The position numbers were made by a program, and so were the translations under genes. Shown piece by piece: positions 17,875 to 25,807 of a DNA stretch of 59,153 nt. The DNA comes from CAVTOO01 sp963736355. GTDB lineage: Bacteria; Pseudomonadota; Alphaproteobacteria; Rhizobiales; Xanthobacteraceae. The DNA is taken from positions 1 to 59,153 of the forward strand of contig CAVTOO010000015.1 in assembly GCA_963736355.1 (NCBI GenBank). Reading direction: 5' to 3'. A model generated the notes under the pieces. It worked only from the letters and a program-made list of their open reading frames with translations, made no database searches and was not told the DNA's origin. The first letter of the stretch is position 1. Every line of letters begins with the position of its first letter.

Positions 17875-18804
17875 TCACGGTTGAAGCTGGCGTTGCACGC
17901 GTTGCAAATTCTCCGATCCGGCGTAGCGGCGGGCGAAAGCGATCAGGTTCTGCAAGGGCGGCGTCTGGTCGTCCTGACGGCAAACCATATAGACGTCGGC
18001 TGACAAAGACGACGCGATGAGCGGCTTGAACTGAATCTCTTTGGTCGTAAACCGCGCGATCGATGCCGGCACGAGGCCAACACCGAAGCCGGCTGCAATC
18101 AGTCCGAGGATCGATTGCGCATCGACCACCTCATGGGCGACGCGCGGCAGAAATCCAGCCGCCACGCAGTTGTCGCGAATTGCGCGTGCAAAGTCGGAAC
18201 TCTCCGGCGCCAGAGCCACGAACTCCTCGTCGCGCAGATCCTTCAGCGACAGGCGCTTGCGCCCCGCCAGACGATGAATGCTCGACATCGCCACCACCAC
18301 GTCTTCGCGCCAGGCCAGCTCGGCCATCAGATCGTCGTCATCCGCAGGCGGCGTGCGCAGAAAGCTGACGTCGGTCTTGCCTTCCCGCAACGCCCGCACC
18401 TGCAGATTCGGCGCCTGCTCGATCAGCGTGGTGGCGACTTCCGGATATTCGTGGCGATGCGCGGCGAGCAGATCGGCGAGCCCGCCCCGCAGGATCGAAC
18501 CGGTGGCGCCGATCATCACCTTGCCGACCTGGCCGGACGCAATTGCCAGCACCTCTTTCTGTGCAACCTGTAGCTGCGACAGCATCGAGCGCGCGAAGAC
18601 GAGGAAGGATTCACCCGCAGGCGTCAGGCTGACGCGCCGGCTGGTCCGGCGCAGCAGAGGCGTTGCCATCGCCTCTTCAAGATCTTGAATCTGCTGACTC
18701 AATGGCGGCTGCGAGATGTGCAGCCGCTTCGCCGCCGCCGTAAAGCTCAGCTCCTCGGCAAGCACCACGAAGTATCGCAGATGACGCAATTCGATCGCAC
18801 GCAT
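17875..18804 (-). CDS. LysR-family transcriptional regulator
   Basis: 309 residues. N-terminal helix-turn-helix: MRAIELRHLRYFVVLAEELS, FTAAAKRLHISQPPLSQQIQ and LEEAMATPLLRRTSRRVSLT. The effector domain follows (VGKVMIGATGSILRGGLADL, then FGVGLVPASIARF). The frame is open upstream to 20379, but only this part is conserved, and the start MRAIELRHL at 18804 is standard. It is divergent from an ABC operon and 108 bases upstream of the urate operon on the same strand. A 17-base perfect palindrome in the divergent gap is its likely site. It probably senses a urate-pathway intermediate and controls both operons. Confidence 0.93.
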   Translation of the reverse strand: MRAIELRHLRYFVVLAEELSFTAAAKRLHISQPPLSQQIQDLEEAMATPLLRRTSRRVSLTPAGESFLVFARSMLSQLQVAQKEVLAIASGQVGKVMIGATGSILRGGLADLLAAHRHEYPEVATTLIEQAPNLQVRALREGKTDVSFLRTPPADDDDLMAELAWREDVVVAMSSIHRLAGRKRLSLKDLRDEEFVALAPESSDFARAIRDNCVAAGFLPRVAHEVVDAQSILGLIAAGFGVGLVPASIARFTTKEIQFKPLIASSLSADVYMVCRQDDQTPPLQNLIAFARRYAGSENLQRVQRQLQP

Positions 18805-18853
18805 TGAGACGCCACACATATAGATCGAGAGGAACAATATATTGGACCAAGGT

Positions 18854-18870
18854 TTGTTGCCTTGCAACAA
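18854..18870. promoter_or_regulatory. Putative LysR operator
   Basis: TTGTTGC-CTT-GCAACAA is a perfect inverted repeat with 7-base arms and a T-N11-A core. It lies 50 bases from the LysR start and 64 from the divergent binding-protein start, the usual place of a LysR recognition site. Confidence 0.65.
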
Positions 18871-18933
18871 TTCCCGCATCGCGCAGCCGCCTTGCCGGGC
18901 ACGGCCGCGCCCAACCGTTGTGGAGAACAACCC

Positions 18934-19731
18934 ATGCTGACGACGCGACGCGCACTGCCCGGCCTTGCTGCGGCGATCTTGGCCGTAACCACCCTCGCTT
19001 TCCCAACACTGTCCCGCGCCGACGCGCTGGCCGACATCATGAAGGCCGGCGTCCTGAAGGTCGCCGTGCCGCAGGATTTTGCTCCGTTCGGCTCCGCCGG
19101 CACCGATCTCAAGCCGCAAGGCTATGACATCGACATGGCGGCCCTGATCGCCAAGGAGATGGGCGTGAAGGTCGAGATCATTCCGGTCACCAGCGCCAAC
19201 CGCATCCCGTATCTGCAGACCAAGAAAGCCGACCTCGTGATCTCGAGCCTCGGCAAAAATCCCGACCGCGAGAAGGTGATCGATTTCTCGGCCGCCTATG
19301 CGCCGTTCTTCTCCGGTGTCTACGGCACCAAGGACATCGCGCTCGCCAAGATGGAAGACCTCGCCGGCAAGACCATCGGCGCCACGCGCGGCGCGATCGA
19401 GGAGCAGGAAGTCACCAAGATGGCGCCCTCGACCACGACGGTGAAGCGCTATGAAGACAACAACGCGACGATCTCCGCCTTCATCTCCGGTCAGGTCGAT
19501 CTGATCGCCACCGGCAACGTCATTGCCGCCGCCATCAGCGAGAAGAGCCCGGCGCGCGCACCGGCGCTGAAGTTCCTGATCAACAACAGCCCCTGCTATG
19601 TCGGCCTCAACAAGAATGAGCCGGCGCTGCTCGCCAAGGTCAACGACATCATCGCCAAGGCGAAGGCATCGGGCGAGTTGAACAAGATCTCGGAAAAGTG
19701 GCTGAAGGCCTCGCTGCCGAAAGATCTCTGA
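18934..19731 (+). CDS. Amino-acid-type ABC substrate-binding protein (SBP family 3)
   Basis: 265 residues with a Sec signal peptide (MLTTRRALPGLAAAILAVTT to about LSRA). Family-3 core: GVLKVAVPQDFAPFGSAGTD, GYDIDMAALIAKEMGVKVE, ADLVISSLGKNPDREKVIDF and AGKTIGATRGAIEEQEV. The signature GKNPDREKVIDFS corresponds to the polar-amino-acid family G-x-T-x-x-R-x-x-x-x-F-S. It lacks the usual two cysteines. It is the periplasmic receptor for the transporter encoded downstream; the urate-pathway setting suggests allantoin, allantoate or another ureide rather than an ordinary amino acid. Confidence 0.92.
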   Translation: MLTTRRALPGLAAAILAVTTLAFPTLSRADALADIMKAGVLKVAVPQDFAPFGSAGTDLKPQGYDIDMAALIAKEMGVKVEIIPVTSANRIPYLQTKKADLVISSLGKNPDREKVIDFSAAYAPFFSGVYGTKDIALAKMEDLAGKTIGATRGAIEEQEVTKMAPSTTTVKRYEDNNATISAFISGQVDLIATGNVIAAAISEKSPARAPALKFLINNSPCYVGLNKNEPALLAKVNDIIAKAKASGELNKISEKWLKASLPKDL

Positions 19732-19755
19732 TCGCCTCCACATCCGTCCACGAAC

Positions 19756-20448
19756 ATGAGGGCCGGGCCATGGTGCCCGGCCGCCCCTCCCGATGAACAC
19801 TCGATTGAAGTTCCTGCCAGTCACGGCGCTGCGTTTCGCTTGTCTCGCGGCCAGTCCGTGCGGCTCGTGAATACGCACGGCACCCAGGTCATGGATTGCT
19901 GGGCGTGGAACGCCAACGATCTCGATGAGCACATGAGCATGGAAGCGACCCGCGTCTGGACTCAACGGCTCAACCCTGTGGTTGGCGACAGCTTCGTCAC
20001 CACACACCGCAATCCGATTCTGACCATCGTCGAGGACACCTCGCCGGGCGTCCACGACACATTCATGGCGGCCTGCGATCGCCACCGCTACGAGCGGCTC
20101 GGCGTGAAGGGTTATCACCGCAACTGCCTCGACAACATGATGGAGGCGATGCACGCCATCGGCCTCACACCGCCTGCGCCGATCCTGGCGTCGTTCAACG
20201 TCTTCATGAACATCGCCGTCGAAGGCGACGGGCGCAGCCTCGCGACAAGACCGGCGGTTTCCAAACCGGGAGACGCCATCACGCTGCGTGCGGAGATGGA
20301 TTGCGTCGTCGCGCTCTCCGCTTGCCCGCAGGACATCGTGCGCATTCAGGGCGCCGACAACACACCGCGCTCGTTCCACTACGAAATTATCGAAACCGCC
20401 TATCCGGGGATCGCCGTCAAGGCGCCCTGGGTTCCGGCCAACGCCTAG
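19756..20448 (+). CDS. Urea-carboxylase-associated family protein (DUF1989)
   Basis: Up to 230 residues. Core: VRLVNTHGTQVMDCWAWNAN, DEHMSMEATRVWTQRLNPVV, FVTTHRNPILTIVEDTSPGV and HRNCLDNMMEAMHAI, which carry conserved His, Cys and Glu residues likely to bind metal. C-terminus: GDAITLRAEMDCVVALSACP and QDIVRIQG. DUF1989 proteins accompany urea carboxylase, guanidine or ureide genes; their reaction was unknown to me. The start is uncertain: the ATG at 19756 lies just before a GC hairpin, while similarity begins only about residue 14, so a downstream start or one lost base is possible. It sits inside the ABC operon between receptor and permeases. Confidence 0.87.
   Translation: MRAGPWCPAAPPDEHSIEVPASHGAAFRLSRGQSVRLVNTHGTQVMDCWAWNANDLDEHMSMEATRVWTQRLNPVVGDSFVTTHRNPILTIVEDTSPGVHDTFMAACDRHRYERLGVKGYHRNCLDNMMEAMHAIGLTPPAPILASFNVFMNIAVEGDGRSLATRPAVSKPGDAITLRAEMDCVVALSACPQDIVRIQGADNTPRSFHYEIIETAYPGIAVKAPWVPANA
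19761..19782 (+). terminator. GC hairpin after the binding-protein gene
   Basis: Perfect 8-base arms GGCCGGGC (19761-19768) and GCCCGGCC (19775-19782) with a six-base loop lie 30 bases after the binding-protein stop. There is no U-tract. It probably stabilises the upstream mRNA segment or attenuates the operon, and it argues against the ATG at 19756 as a strong start. Confidence 0.45.
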
Positions 20449-20474
20449 CAGCGAAACAGCTCGGAGAAATTGGC

Positions 20475-21137
20475 ATGACCTACAAGCTGCAATTCTCCGA
20501 ACTCCTGCCCTACTGGGACCTTCTGCTGTCCGGCCTGATCTTCACCATCGTCCTGACCCTTGTGTCGACGGTGGCCGGCATCGCGCTTGGCACGGCGGGC
20601 GCATCGGGGCGCACATTCGGCCCCAAATGGCTCGACTGGGTCATTGGCGCCTATGTCGAAGTGATCCGCAACACGCCCTTCATCGTGCAGCTCTTCTTCA
20701 TTTTCTTCGGCCTGCCGGCAGCGGGGATCAAGCTCAGCGAGACGACCGCAGCGTTTCTTGCGATGACCATCAATCTCGGCGCGTATTCGACCGAGATCAT
20801 CCGCGCCGGCATCGAAGCCGTGCCGAAGGGTCATCACGAGGCGGGTGAAAGCCTGGCGATGTCGCGGCTCCAGATCCTGCGCTACGTCGTGCTCAAACAG
20901 GCGTTCCAGAAGGTCTATCCGGCGCTGGCGTCGCAGATCATCATCGTGATGCTCGGCTCCGCCGTCGTCTCGCAGATTTCCGCCGAAGACCTCACCTACG
21001 CCGCCAATCTCATCCAGTCGCGCAACTTCCGCGCCTTCGAAGTCTATCTCGTCGCCGCTCTCCTCTATTTGCTGCTGGCCATCGCGGCCCGCTCCATCCT
21101 GCGCGGCATCGGCCGCGTCATTTTTCCGAAAGCGTGA
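20475..21137 (+). CDS. Amino-acid-type ABC transporter permease
   Basis: 220 residues with about five membrane helices. The HisM/GlnP family signature includes IGAYVEVIRNTPFIVQLFFI, LGAYSTEIIRAGIEAVPKGH and the EAA loop EAGESLAMSRLQILRYVVLK. The ATG follows GGAGAAAT. The second permease starts three bases after this stop, so the two form a heterodimeric channel. Confidence 0.94.
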   Translation: MTYKLQFSELLPYWDLLLSGLIFTIVLTLVSTVAGIALGTAGASGRTFGPKWLDWVIGAYVEVIRNTPFIVQLFFIFFGLPAAGIKLSETTAAFLAMTINLGAYSTEIIRAGIEAVPKGHHEAGESLAMSRLQILRYVVLKQAFQKVYPALASQIIIVMLGSAVVSQISAEDLTYAANLIQSRNFRAFEVYLVAALLYLLLAIAARSILRGIGRVIFPKA

Positions 21138-21140
21138 GCC

Positions 21141-21792
21141 ATGAACGATTTCAGCTTCTGGGTCATCCTGTCCAATTTGCTTCTGGCAACGCGATGGACC
21201 ATCGCACTCTCTCTCGTCGCCTTTGTCAGCGGCGGCCTCGTCGGGCTGGCGCTGTTGTTCGCACGCGTCTCGCGCATCCCGTGGCTGGAGCGGCTGACGC
21301 GCTACTACATCGAATTCTTCCAGGGCACCCCGCTGCTGATGCAGCTCTTTCTCTTCTTCTTCGGGCTCGCGCTGTTCGGCATCGAACTCAGCCCGTGGGT
21401 CGCCGCATGGCTGGCGCTGACACTCTGGACCAGCGCATTCCTGACTGAAATCTGGCGCGGCTGCGTCGAAGTCGCTGCCGAAAGGCCAGTGGGAAGCGTC
21501 CGAGACGCTCGCGCTCTCCTACACCGAGCAGATGCGTTACGTGATCCTGCCGCAGGCGCTGCGGATCGCCATTCCACCGACGGTCGGTTTCTCGGTTCAG
21601 GTGGTCAAAGGCACGGCGCTCGCCTCGATCATTGGCTTCGTCGATCTGACCAAAGCCGGCACGATGCTCAACAACGCAACCTTCCGGCCCTTCCTCGTCT
21701 ATTCCCTTGTCGCGCTCATTTACTTCGCCCTGTGCTTCCCGCTGTCCTGGTATGCACACCGGCTCGAAAGGACAATGCATGTCGCTCGTTAG
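21141..21792 (+). CDS. Second amino-acid-type ABC permease, one frameshift
   Basis: About 216 residues. MNDFSFWVILSNLLLATRWT, IEFFQGTPLLMQLFLFFFGL and TSAFLTEIWRGCVEVAAE lie in the first frame, followed after about 21482 by GQWEASETLALSYTEQMRYV and ILPQALRIAIPP in the next. The break is an extra A (GAAAGG for GAAGG) inside the EAA loop. The last residues overlap the ATPase start. It pairs with the upstream permease. Confidence 0.92.
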
Positions 21793-22507
21793 CATCCAGA
21801 ACGTCCGCAAAAGCTTCGGCGCTGTCGAGGTGCTGAAAGGCGTCTCCTCCGAAATCGAGCGTGGCGATGTCGTTGCCATCATCGGCAAATCGGGCTCCGG
21901 CAAAAGCACCCTGCTCCGCTGCATTAACGGGCTGGAGACCTATGACGACGGCGCCATCACGGTCGACGGCATCGACGTCGCCGGTGCCCGCAAGAACCTG
22001 CGCGACCTGCGGCGCAATGTCGGCATGGTGTTCCAGCAGTTCAATCTGTTTCCGCACTTGACCGCGGAAGAGAACGTCATGCTCGCGCCGAAGGTCGTCA
22101 ACCGCGAGAACAACCACCGGGCACAAGCCATCGCGGCCGAGATGCTGGCCAAGGTTGGCCTCTCGGAGAAAGCCAAAAATTATCCGTCGCAACTGTCGGG
22201 CGGCCAGCAACAGCGCGTCGCCATCGCGCGTGCGCTGGCGATGCGGCCGAACGTGCTGCTGTGCGATGAAATCACGTCGGCACTCGACCCCGAACTCGTC
22301 AACGAGGTCCTTCGGGTGGTCGAATCTCTCGCCAAAGAGGGCATGACGCTGATCCTGGTGACGCACGAAATGCGCTTCGCCCGCGATGTCGGCACCAAGC
22401 TCGTCTTCATGCACCAGGGCAAGGTTCACGAAGAGGGGCCGCCGAAAGAACTATTTGCGCATCCGGGCACGCCGGAGCTTGCGCAATTCGTCGGCTCGCA
22501 GCACTAG
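21779..22507 (+). CDS. Amino-acid-type ABC transporter ATPase
   Basis: 242 residues. Walker A GKSGSGKS, Q-loop VFQQFNLFPHLT, signature LSGGQQQR, Walker B VLLCDEITSALDPE and H-loop ILVTHEM. GlnQ/HisP-type length and order. The ATG at 21779 overlaps the permease end by 14 bases. In Walker B the usual DEPTSALD is DEITSALD, with Ile replacing Pro, a variant also known in this family. Confidence 0.95.
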   Translation: MSLVSIQNVRKSFGAVEVLKGVSSEIERGDVVAIIGKSGSGKSTLLRCINGLETYDDGAITVDGIDVAGARKNLRDLRRNVGMVFQQFNLFPHLTAEENVMLAPKVVNRENNHRAQAIAAEMLAKVGLSEKAKNYPSQLSGGQQQRVAIARALAMRPNVLLCDEITSALDPELVNEVLRVVESLAKEGMTLILVTHEMRFARDVGTKLVFMHQGKVHEEGPPKELFAHPGTPELAQFVGSQH

Positions 22508-22544
22508 TTGGAGGGATCGCCGCAGCGGTGCGGCGGCTGGCTTG

Positions 22545-23813
22545 ATGAGTGATACGCGTTTGGCTTCGAACACCGACGAGATAGCGGCTGCAATTATCAG
22601 CCACATCGATTCACTCGCGGCGATTTCCGCCGCGCCGAACGCTCTGACGCGCCTTTATCTCTCCGAGCAGCACCGCGTCGCCGCGGACCTTTTGCTCGGC
22701 TGGATGCGCGACGCCGGCATGAGCGCGCGCATGGATGCCGTCGGCAATATCTGCGGCCGCTATGAAGGACAAAAGCCCGGCCTGCCGGCGCTGTTGCTCG
22801 GCTCGCATTACGACACGATACGCAACGCCGGAAAATGGGACGGTCCGCTCGGGCTCATCACCGCGATCGCCTGCGTCGCCGAGTTCAACCGCCGCGGCCA
22901 GCGGTTTCCATTCGCAATCGAGGTGGTTGGATTCGCCGATGAGGAAGGCGTGCGCTTTCCGGTGGCTCTCACCGGCAGCCGCGCATTCGCAGGGACGCTG
23001 CCCGAAAGCGCACTGTCCGCCCGCGACGTCGACGGCATCAGCATGCGCGAGGCGATGACGGCTTTCGGTCTCGACCCCGACCATATTGGTGCGGCGGCGC
23101 GCATTCGCAGCGAGTTTCACGGCTATGTCGAACTGCATATCGAGCAAGGGCCTGTCCTTGAGCTCGAAAACGAAGCGGTTGGCGTCGTCACCGCGATCAG
23201 CGGCGCAACACGGCTGAGCGTGCAGATCGAGGGTCTCGCCGGGCACGCCGGCACCGTGCCGATGCGGCTGCGCCGCGACGCGCTGGCGGGAGCAGCCGAA
23301 TGCGTTCTCGCCATCGAGCAGTTTTGCCGCATGGACGACACGCTGGTGGGAACCGTAGGTTATCTCAATGTACAGCCCGGTGCGACGAACGTGATTCCAG
23401 GCATGGCGTCGTTCACCGTCGACATCCGCGCCGTTTCCGACGAGCATCGCCGCCGCGCGGTCGCCGACATCGTCAAGCGGATCGAAAGCATCGCCGAACG
23501 TCGTCGCCTCAAGGCGCTTGTCGCGGTGACACACGAAACACCCACCGTTGGATGCGCGCCATGGCTGAAGCATCAGATCGCCAGGGCCGTGCAAGGCCGC
23601 AGCGCGCGCGTGATCGAGTTGCCGAGCGGGGCCGGTCATGACGGCATGGCCGTGCACAGCATCGCCGACATCGCCATGGTTTTTGTGCGCTGCCGCGGAG
23701 GCGTCAGCCACAACCCTGCGGAACATGTCGAACCCGGCGACGTCGCGGCGGGCGCACAAGTCCTGCTACGCTTCGTCGAGAGTTTTCAACCGAATGGACA
23801 AGGTCAGGCTTGA
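22545..23813 (+). CDS. allC: Allantoate amidohydrolase / N-carbamoyl amidohydrolase (M20 family)
   Basis: 422 residues. Di-metal ligands of the AllC/HyuC family are all visible: LLGSHYDTIRN (His), GKWDGPLGL (Asp), VVGFADEEGVRFP (Glu pair), YVELHIEQGPVLE (His) and GGVSHNPAEHVE (His). The lid dimerisation domain spans about GVVTAISGATRLSVQIEGLA to RRLKALVAV. AllC removes ammonia and CO2 from allantoate to give ureidoglycine or ureidoglycolate; hydantoin-pathway carbamoylases have the same motifs. Its place downstream of uricase-pathway genes favours allantoate. ATG at 22545, last gene of the ABC/DUF1989 operon. Confidence 0.9.
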   Translation: MSDTRLASNTDEIAAAIISHIDSLAAISAAPNALTRLYLSEQHRVAADLLLGWMRDAGMSARMDAVGNICGRYEGQKPGLPALLLGSHYDTIRNAGKWDGPLGLITAIACVAEFNRRGQRFPFAIEVVGFADEEGVRFPVALTGSRAFAGTLPESALSARDVDGISMREAMTAFGLDPDHIGAAARIRSEFHGYVELHIEQGPVLELENEAVGVVTAISGATRLSVQIEGLAGHAGTVPMRLRRDALAGAAECVLAIEQFCRMDDTLVGTVGYLNVQPGATNVIPGMASFTVDIRAVSDEHRRRAVADIVKRIESIAERRRLKALVAVTHETPTVGCAPWLKHQIARAVQGRSARVIELPSGAGHDGMAVHSIADIAMVFVRCRGGVSHNPAEHVEPGDVAAGAQVLLRFVESFQPNGQGQA

Positions 23814-23903
23814 AAATAGGCATTTCCGGACGACTTTTGCCTAGCGCACGTGCAGACTGCGGCACGGAGTTGTCCGGCGAAGTCCAAACGCAAGCAGAAA
23901 AAG

Positions 23904-23919
23904 TGGCATAGCGCTTGCT
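23904..23919 (+). promoter_or_regulatory. Sigma-54 (RpoN) promoter
   Basis: TGGCATA-GCGC-TTGCT matches the TGGCACG-N4-TTGCW consensus with exact GG/GC spacing; only two -24-box positions differ. Transcription would begin near 23930, at the first copy of a 14-base direct repeat. It drives the NitT/TauT-type operon. Confidence 0.75.
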
Positions 23920-23928
23920 ACTTTCATC

Positions 23929-23960
23929 CTTAGGACAAGACACAATCTTAGGACAAGACA
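23929..23960 (+). repeat. 14-base direct repeat in the 5' leader
   Basis: CTTAGGACAAGACA occurs at 23929-23942 and again at 23947-23960, 18 bases apart. It lies between the predicted sigma-54 start point and the likely ATG at 23979. Candidate roles are an RNA-protein site or a repressor operator. Confidence 0.7.
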
Positions 23961-23978
23961 ATGAAACGGGGAGTTCTC

Positions 23979-24995
23979 ATGATGCTTCGCAAAGCCGCAT
24001 TCTTCGCTGCCGTCGCCACCGTGGTGCTGTCGGCCGCACCTGCAAATGCGCAGACGGAACTCAAATTTGCGCTCGACTGGAAATTCGAGGGCCCATCCGC
24101 CCCCTATTTCGTCGCCATCGACAAGGGCTACTACAAGGCCGAAGGGCTCAACGTCACCGTCGACTCCGGTCCCGGATCGGTGGCCGGCATCGCGCGCGTT
24201 GCGGCGGGCACCTACCCGATCGGCTTCTTCGACGTCAACTCGCTGGCGCGCTTCCGCGACCAGAATCCCGACAAGGACGTCAAGGCCGTTTTGATGGTCT
24301 ATGACAAGCCGCCCTTCGCCATTGTCAGCCTGACCAAGAGCGGCATCAACAAGCCGAAGGATCTGGAAGGCAAAACGCTCGGCGCACCCGCGCCGGATGG
24401 CGCCTACGCGCAATGGGCCGCCTTCACCAAGGAGAACGGCGTCGATGCTTCCAAAGTAAAGGTCGAGAACGTCGGCTTCCCGGTGCGCGAGCCGATGCTC
24501 GCCGACGGCAAGGTCGATGCCATCACCGGCTTCTCCTTCTCGTCCTATTTCAATCTGCTCGCCAAGGGCCTCACCGAAAAAGACATCAAGGTGATGCTGA
24601 TGTCGGACCACGGCATCGTCATGTACGGCAACGCCATCATGGTGAACCCTGAATTCGCCAAGGCGAATCCGAAAGTGGTGGCAGGCTTCGTCAAGGCGAC
24701 CATCAAGGGCATCATCGACACCATCAAGGACCCCGACAGCGCCATCAAATCCGTCATGAAGCGTGCCGAGACGGCGGATGAGAAAATCGAACTCGCGCGG
24801 CTGAAGATGGCGCTGAACGACAATTTCGTCTCGCCCTGGGTCAAGGCCAATGGCGTCGGCGGCATCGACGATGCCCGCATGGCGAAGTCCATCGAGCAGA
24901 TCGCCGTGACCTACGAGTTCAAGAACGCCAAGCCCAAGGTCTCCGACATCTTCACGTCGGAATATCTGCCGCCGGCCGCCGAACGCAAGTTCTAG
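23979..24995 (+). CDS. NitT/TauT-type ABC substrate-binding protein (NMT1/THI5-like)
   Basis: About 338 residues with a Sec signal peptide (MMLRKAAFFAAVATVVLSAA ending ANAQ). Family pattern: LKFALDWKFEGPSAPYFVAI, KGYYKAEGLNVTVDSGPGSV, GINKPKDLEGKTLGAPAPDG and ADGKVDAITGFSFSSYFNLL. The start at 23979 is chosen because GGGGAG lies six bases upstream; an ATG at 23961 in the same frame abuts the direct repeat and has no ribosome-binding site. Relatives bind pyrimidine precursors, nitrate, taurine, riboflavin or N-formyl compounds; the substrate here is unknown. Confidence 0.92.
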   Translation: MMLRKAAFFAAVATVVLSAAPANAQTELKFALDWKFEGPSAPYFVAIDKGYYKAEGLNVTVDSGPGSVAGIARVAAGTYPIGFFDVNSLARFRDQNPDKDVKAVLMVYDKPPFAIVSLTKSGINKPKDLEGKTLGAPAPDGAYAQWAAFTKENGVDASKVKVENVGFPVREPMLADGKVDAITGFSFSSYFNLLAKGLTEKDIKVMLMSDHGIVMYGNAIMVNPEFAKANPKVVAGFVKATIKGIIDTIKDPDSAIKSVMKRAETADEKIELARLKMALNDNFVSPWVKANGVGGIDDARMAKSIEQIAVTYEFKNAKPKVSDIFTSEYLPPAAERKF

Positions 24996-25018
24996 GCAAG
25001 CCGAAAGCGAGGTCGATC

Positions 25019-25807
25019 GTGGAGGCGTTTGTCGATATCAGCGGCGTCACGCTGAAATATCGCGGCGCGTCCGGCGATGTTCTGGCGCTTCAGGACACCA
25101 CACTGAAAGTCCGCCGCGGCGAGTTTGCCGCGGTGGTCGGGCCTTCGGGCTGCGGTAAATCGACCTTGATGCGGCTCGTCACCGGCTTGCACATGCCGAC
25201 CGCCGGCATCGTCGCCATCGAAGGCCGCGAGATCAAAGGGCCGGTCAAGATCGCCGGCATGGCCTTCCAGAACGCCAATCTGCTGCCCTGGCGCAAGGTC
25301 ATCGACAATGTGATGCTGCCGCTCGAGATCGTGCAGCCCTACCGCTCCCAGTACCGGTCGCGCAAAGCCGAATTCCGCGAGCGCGCCGAGCAACTGCTCG
25401 CCACCGTCGGCCTGAGCGGCTTCGGCGATCGCTATCCGTGGGAATTGTCGGGCGGCATGCAGCAACGCGTGTCGCTGTGCCGGTCGCTGATTCACGAACC
25501 GGCACTCCTGATGCTGGACGAGCCTTTCGCCGCGCTCGATGCCTTCACGCGAGAAGAGCTCTGGTGCGTGCTGCGCGATCTCTGGCAGAAGCTCGGCTTC
25601 ACCGTGATCCTGGTGACGCATGATCTGCGCGAGGCCGCGTTTCTCGCCGACAATATTTATGTGATGAGCGCCCGGCCCGGTCACATCGTGCAGGTCAAGG
25701 AAGTCGACTTCCCCCGGCCGCGCGATCTGGCGGTCACCTACGAGAAGGGCTTCAGCGACATCGTTCTCGAATTGCGCGCCCGGATTGCACAGGTGCGCCA
25801 GAAATGA
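25019..25807 (+). CDS. NitT/TauT-type ABC transporter ATPase
   Basis: 262 residues from a GTG start. Walker A GPSGCGKST, Q-loop MAFQNANLLPWRKV, signature LSGGMQQR, Walker B LLMLDEPFAALDAFTRE and H-loop ILVTHDLREA. The LPWR and DEPFAALDAFTR motifs are characteristic of SsuB/TauB/NrtD. Its stop overlaps the permease ATG by four bases. Confidence 0.95.
   Translation: MEAFVDISGVTLKYRGASGDVLALQDTTLKVRRGEFAAVVGPSGCGKSTLMRLVTGLHMPTAGIVAIEGREIKGPVKIAGMAFQNANLLPWRKVIDNVMLPLEIVQPYRSQYRSRKAEFRERAEQLLATVGLSGFGDRYPWELSGGMQQRVSLCRSLIHEPALLMLDEPFAALDAFTREELWCVLRDLWQKLGFTVILVTHDLREAAFLADNIYVMSARPGHIVQVKEVDFPRPRDLAVTYEKGFSDIVLELRARIAQVRQK

Noticed and set aside
18843..18860. Sigma-54 promoter before the amino-acid-type ABC operon
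   Set aside because: TGGACCA...TTTGT keeps the spacing poorly and lacks the GC of the -12 element; too weak to call.
18805..20379. Large N-terminal extension of the LysR gene (834 codons in total)
   Set aside because: Only the last 309 residues are conserved; the rest is antisense to the binding-protein and DUF1989 genes.
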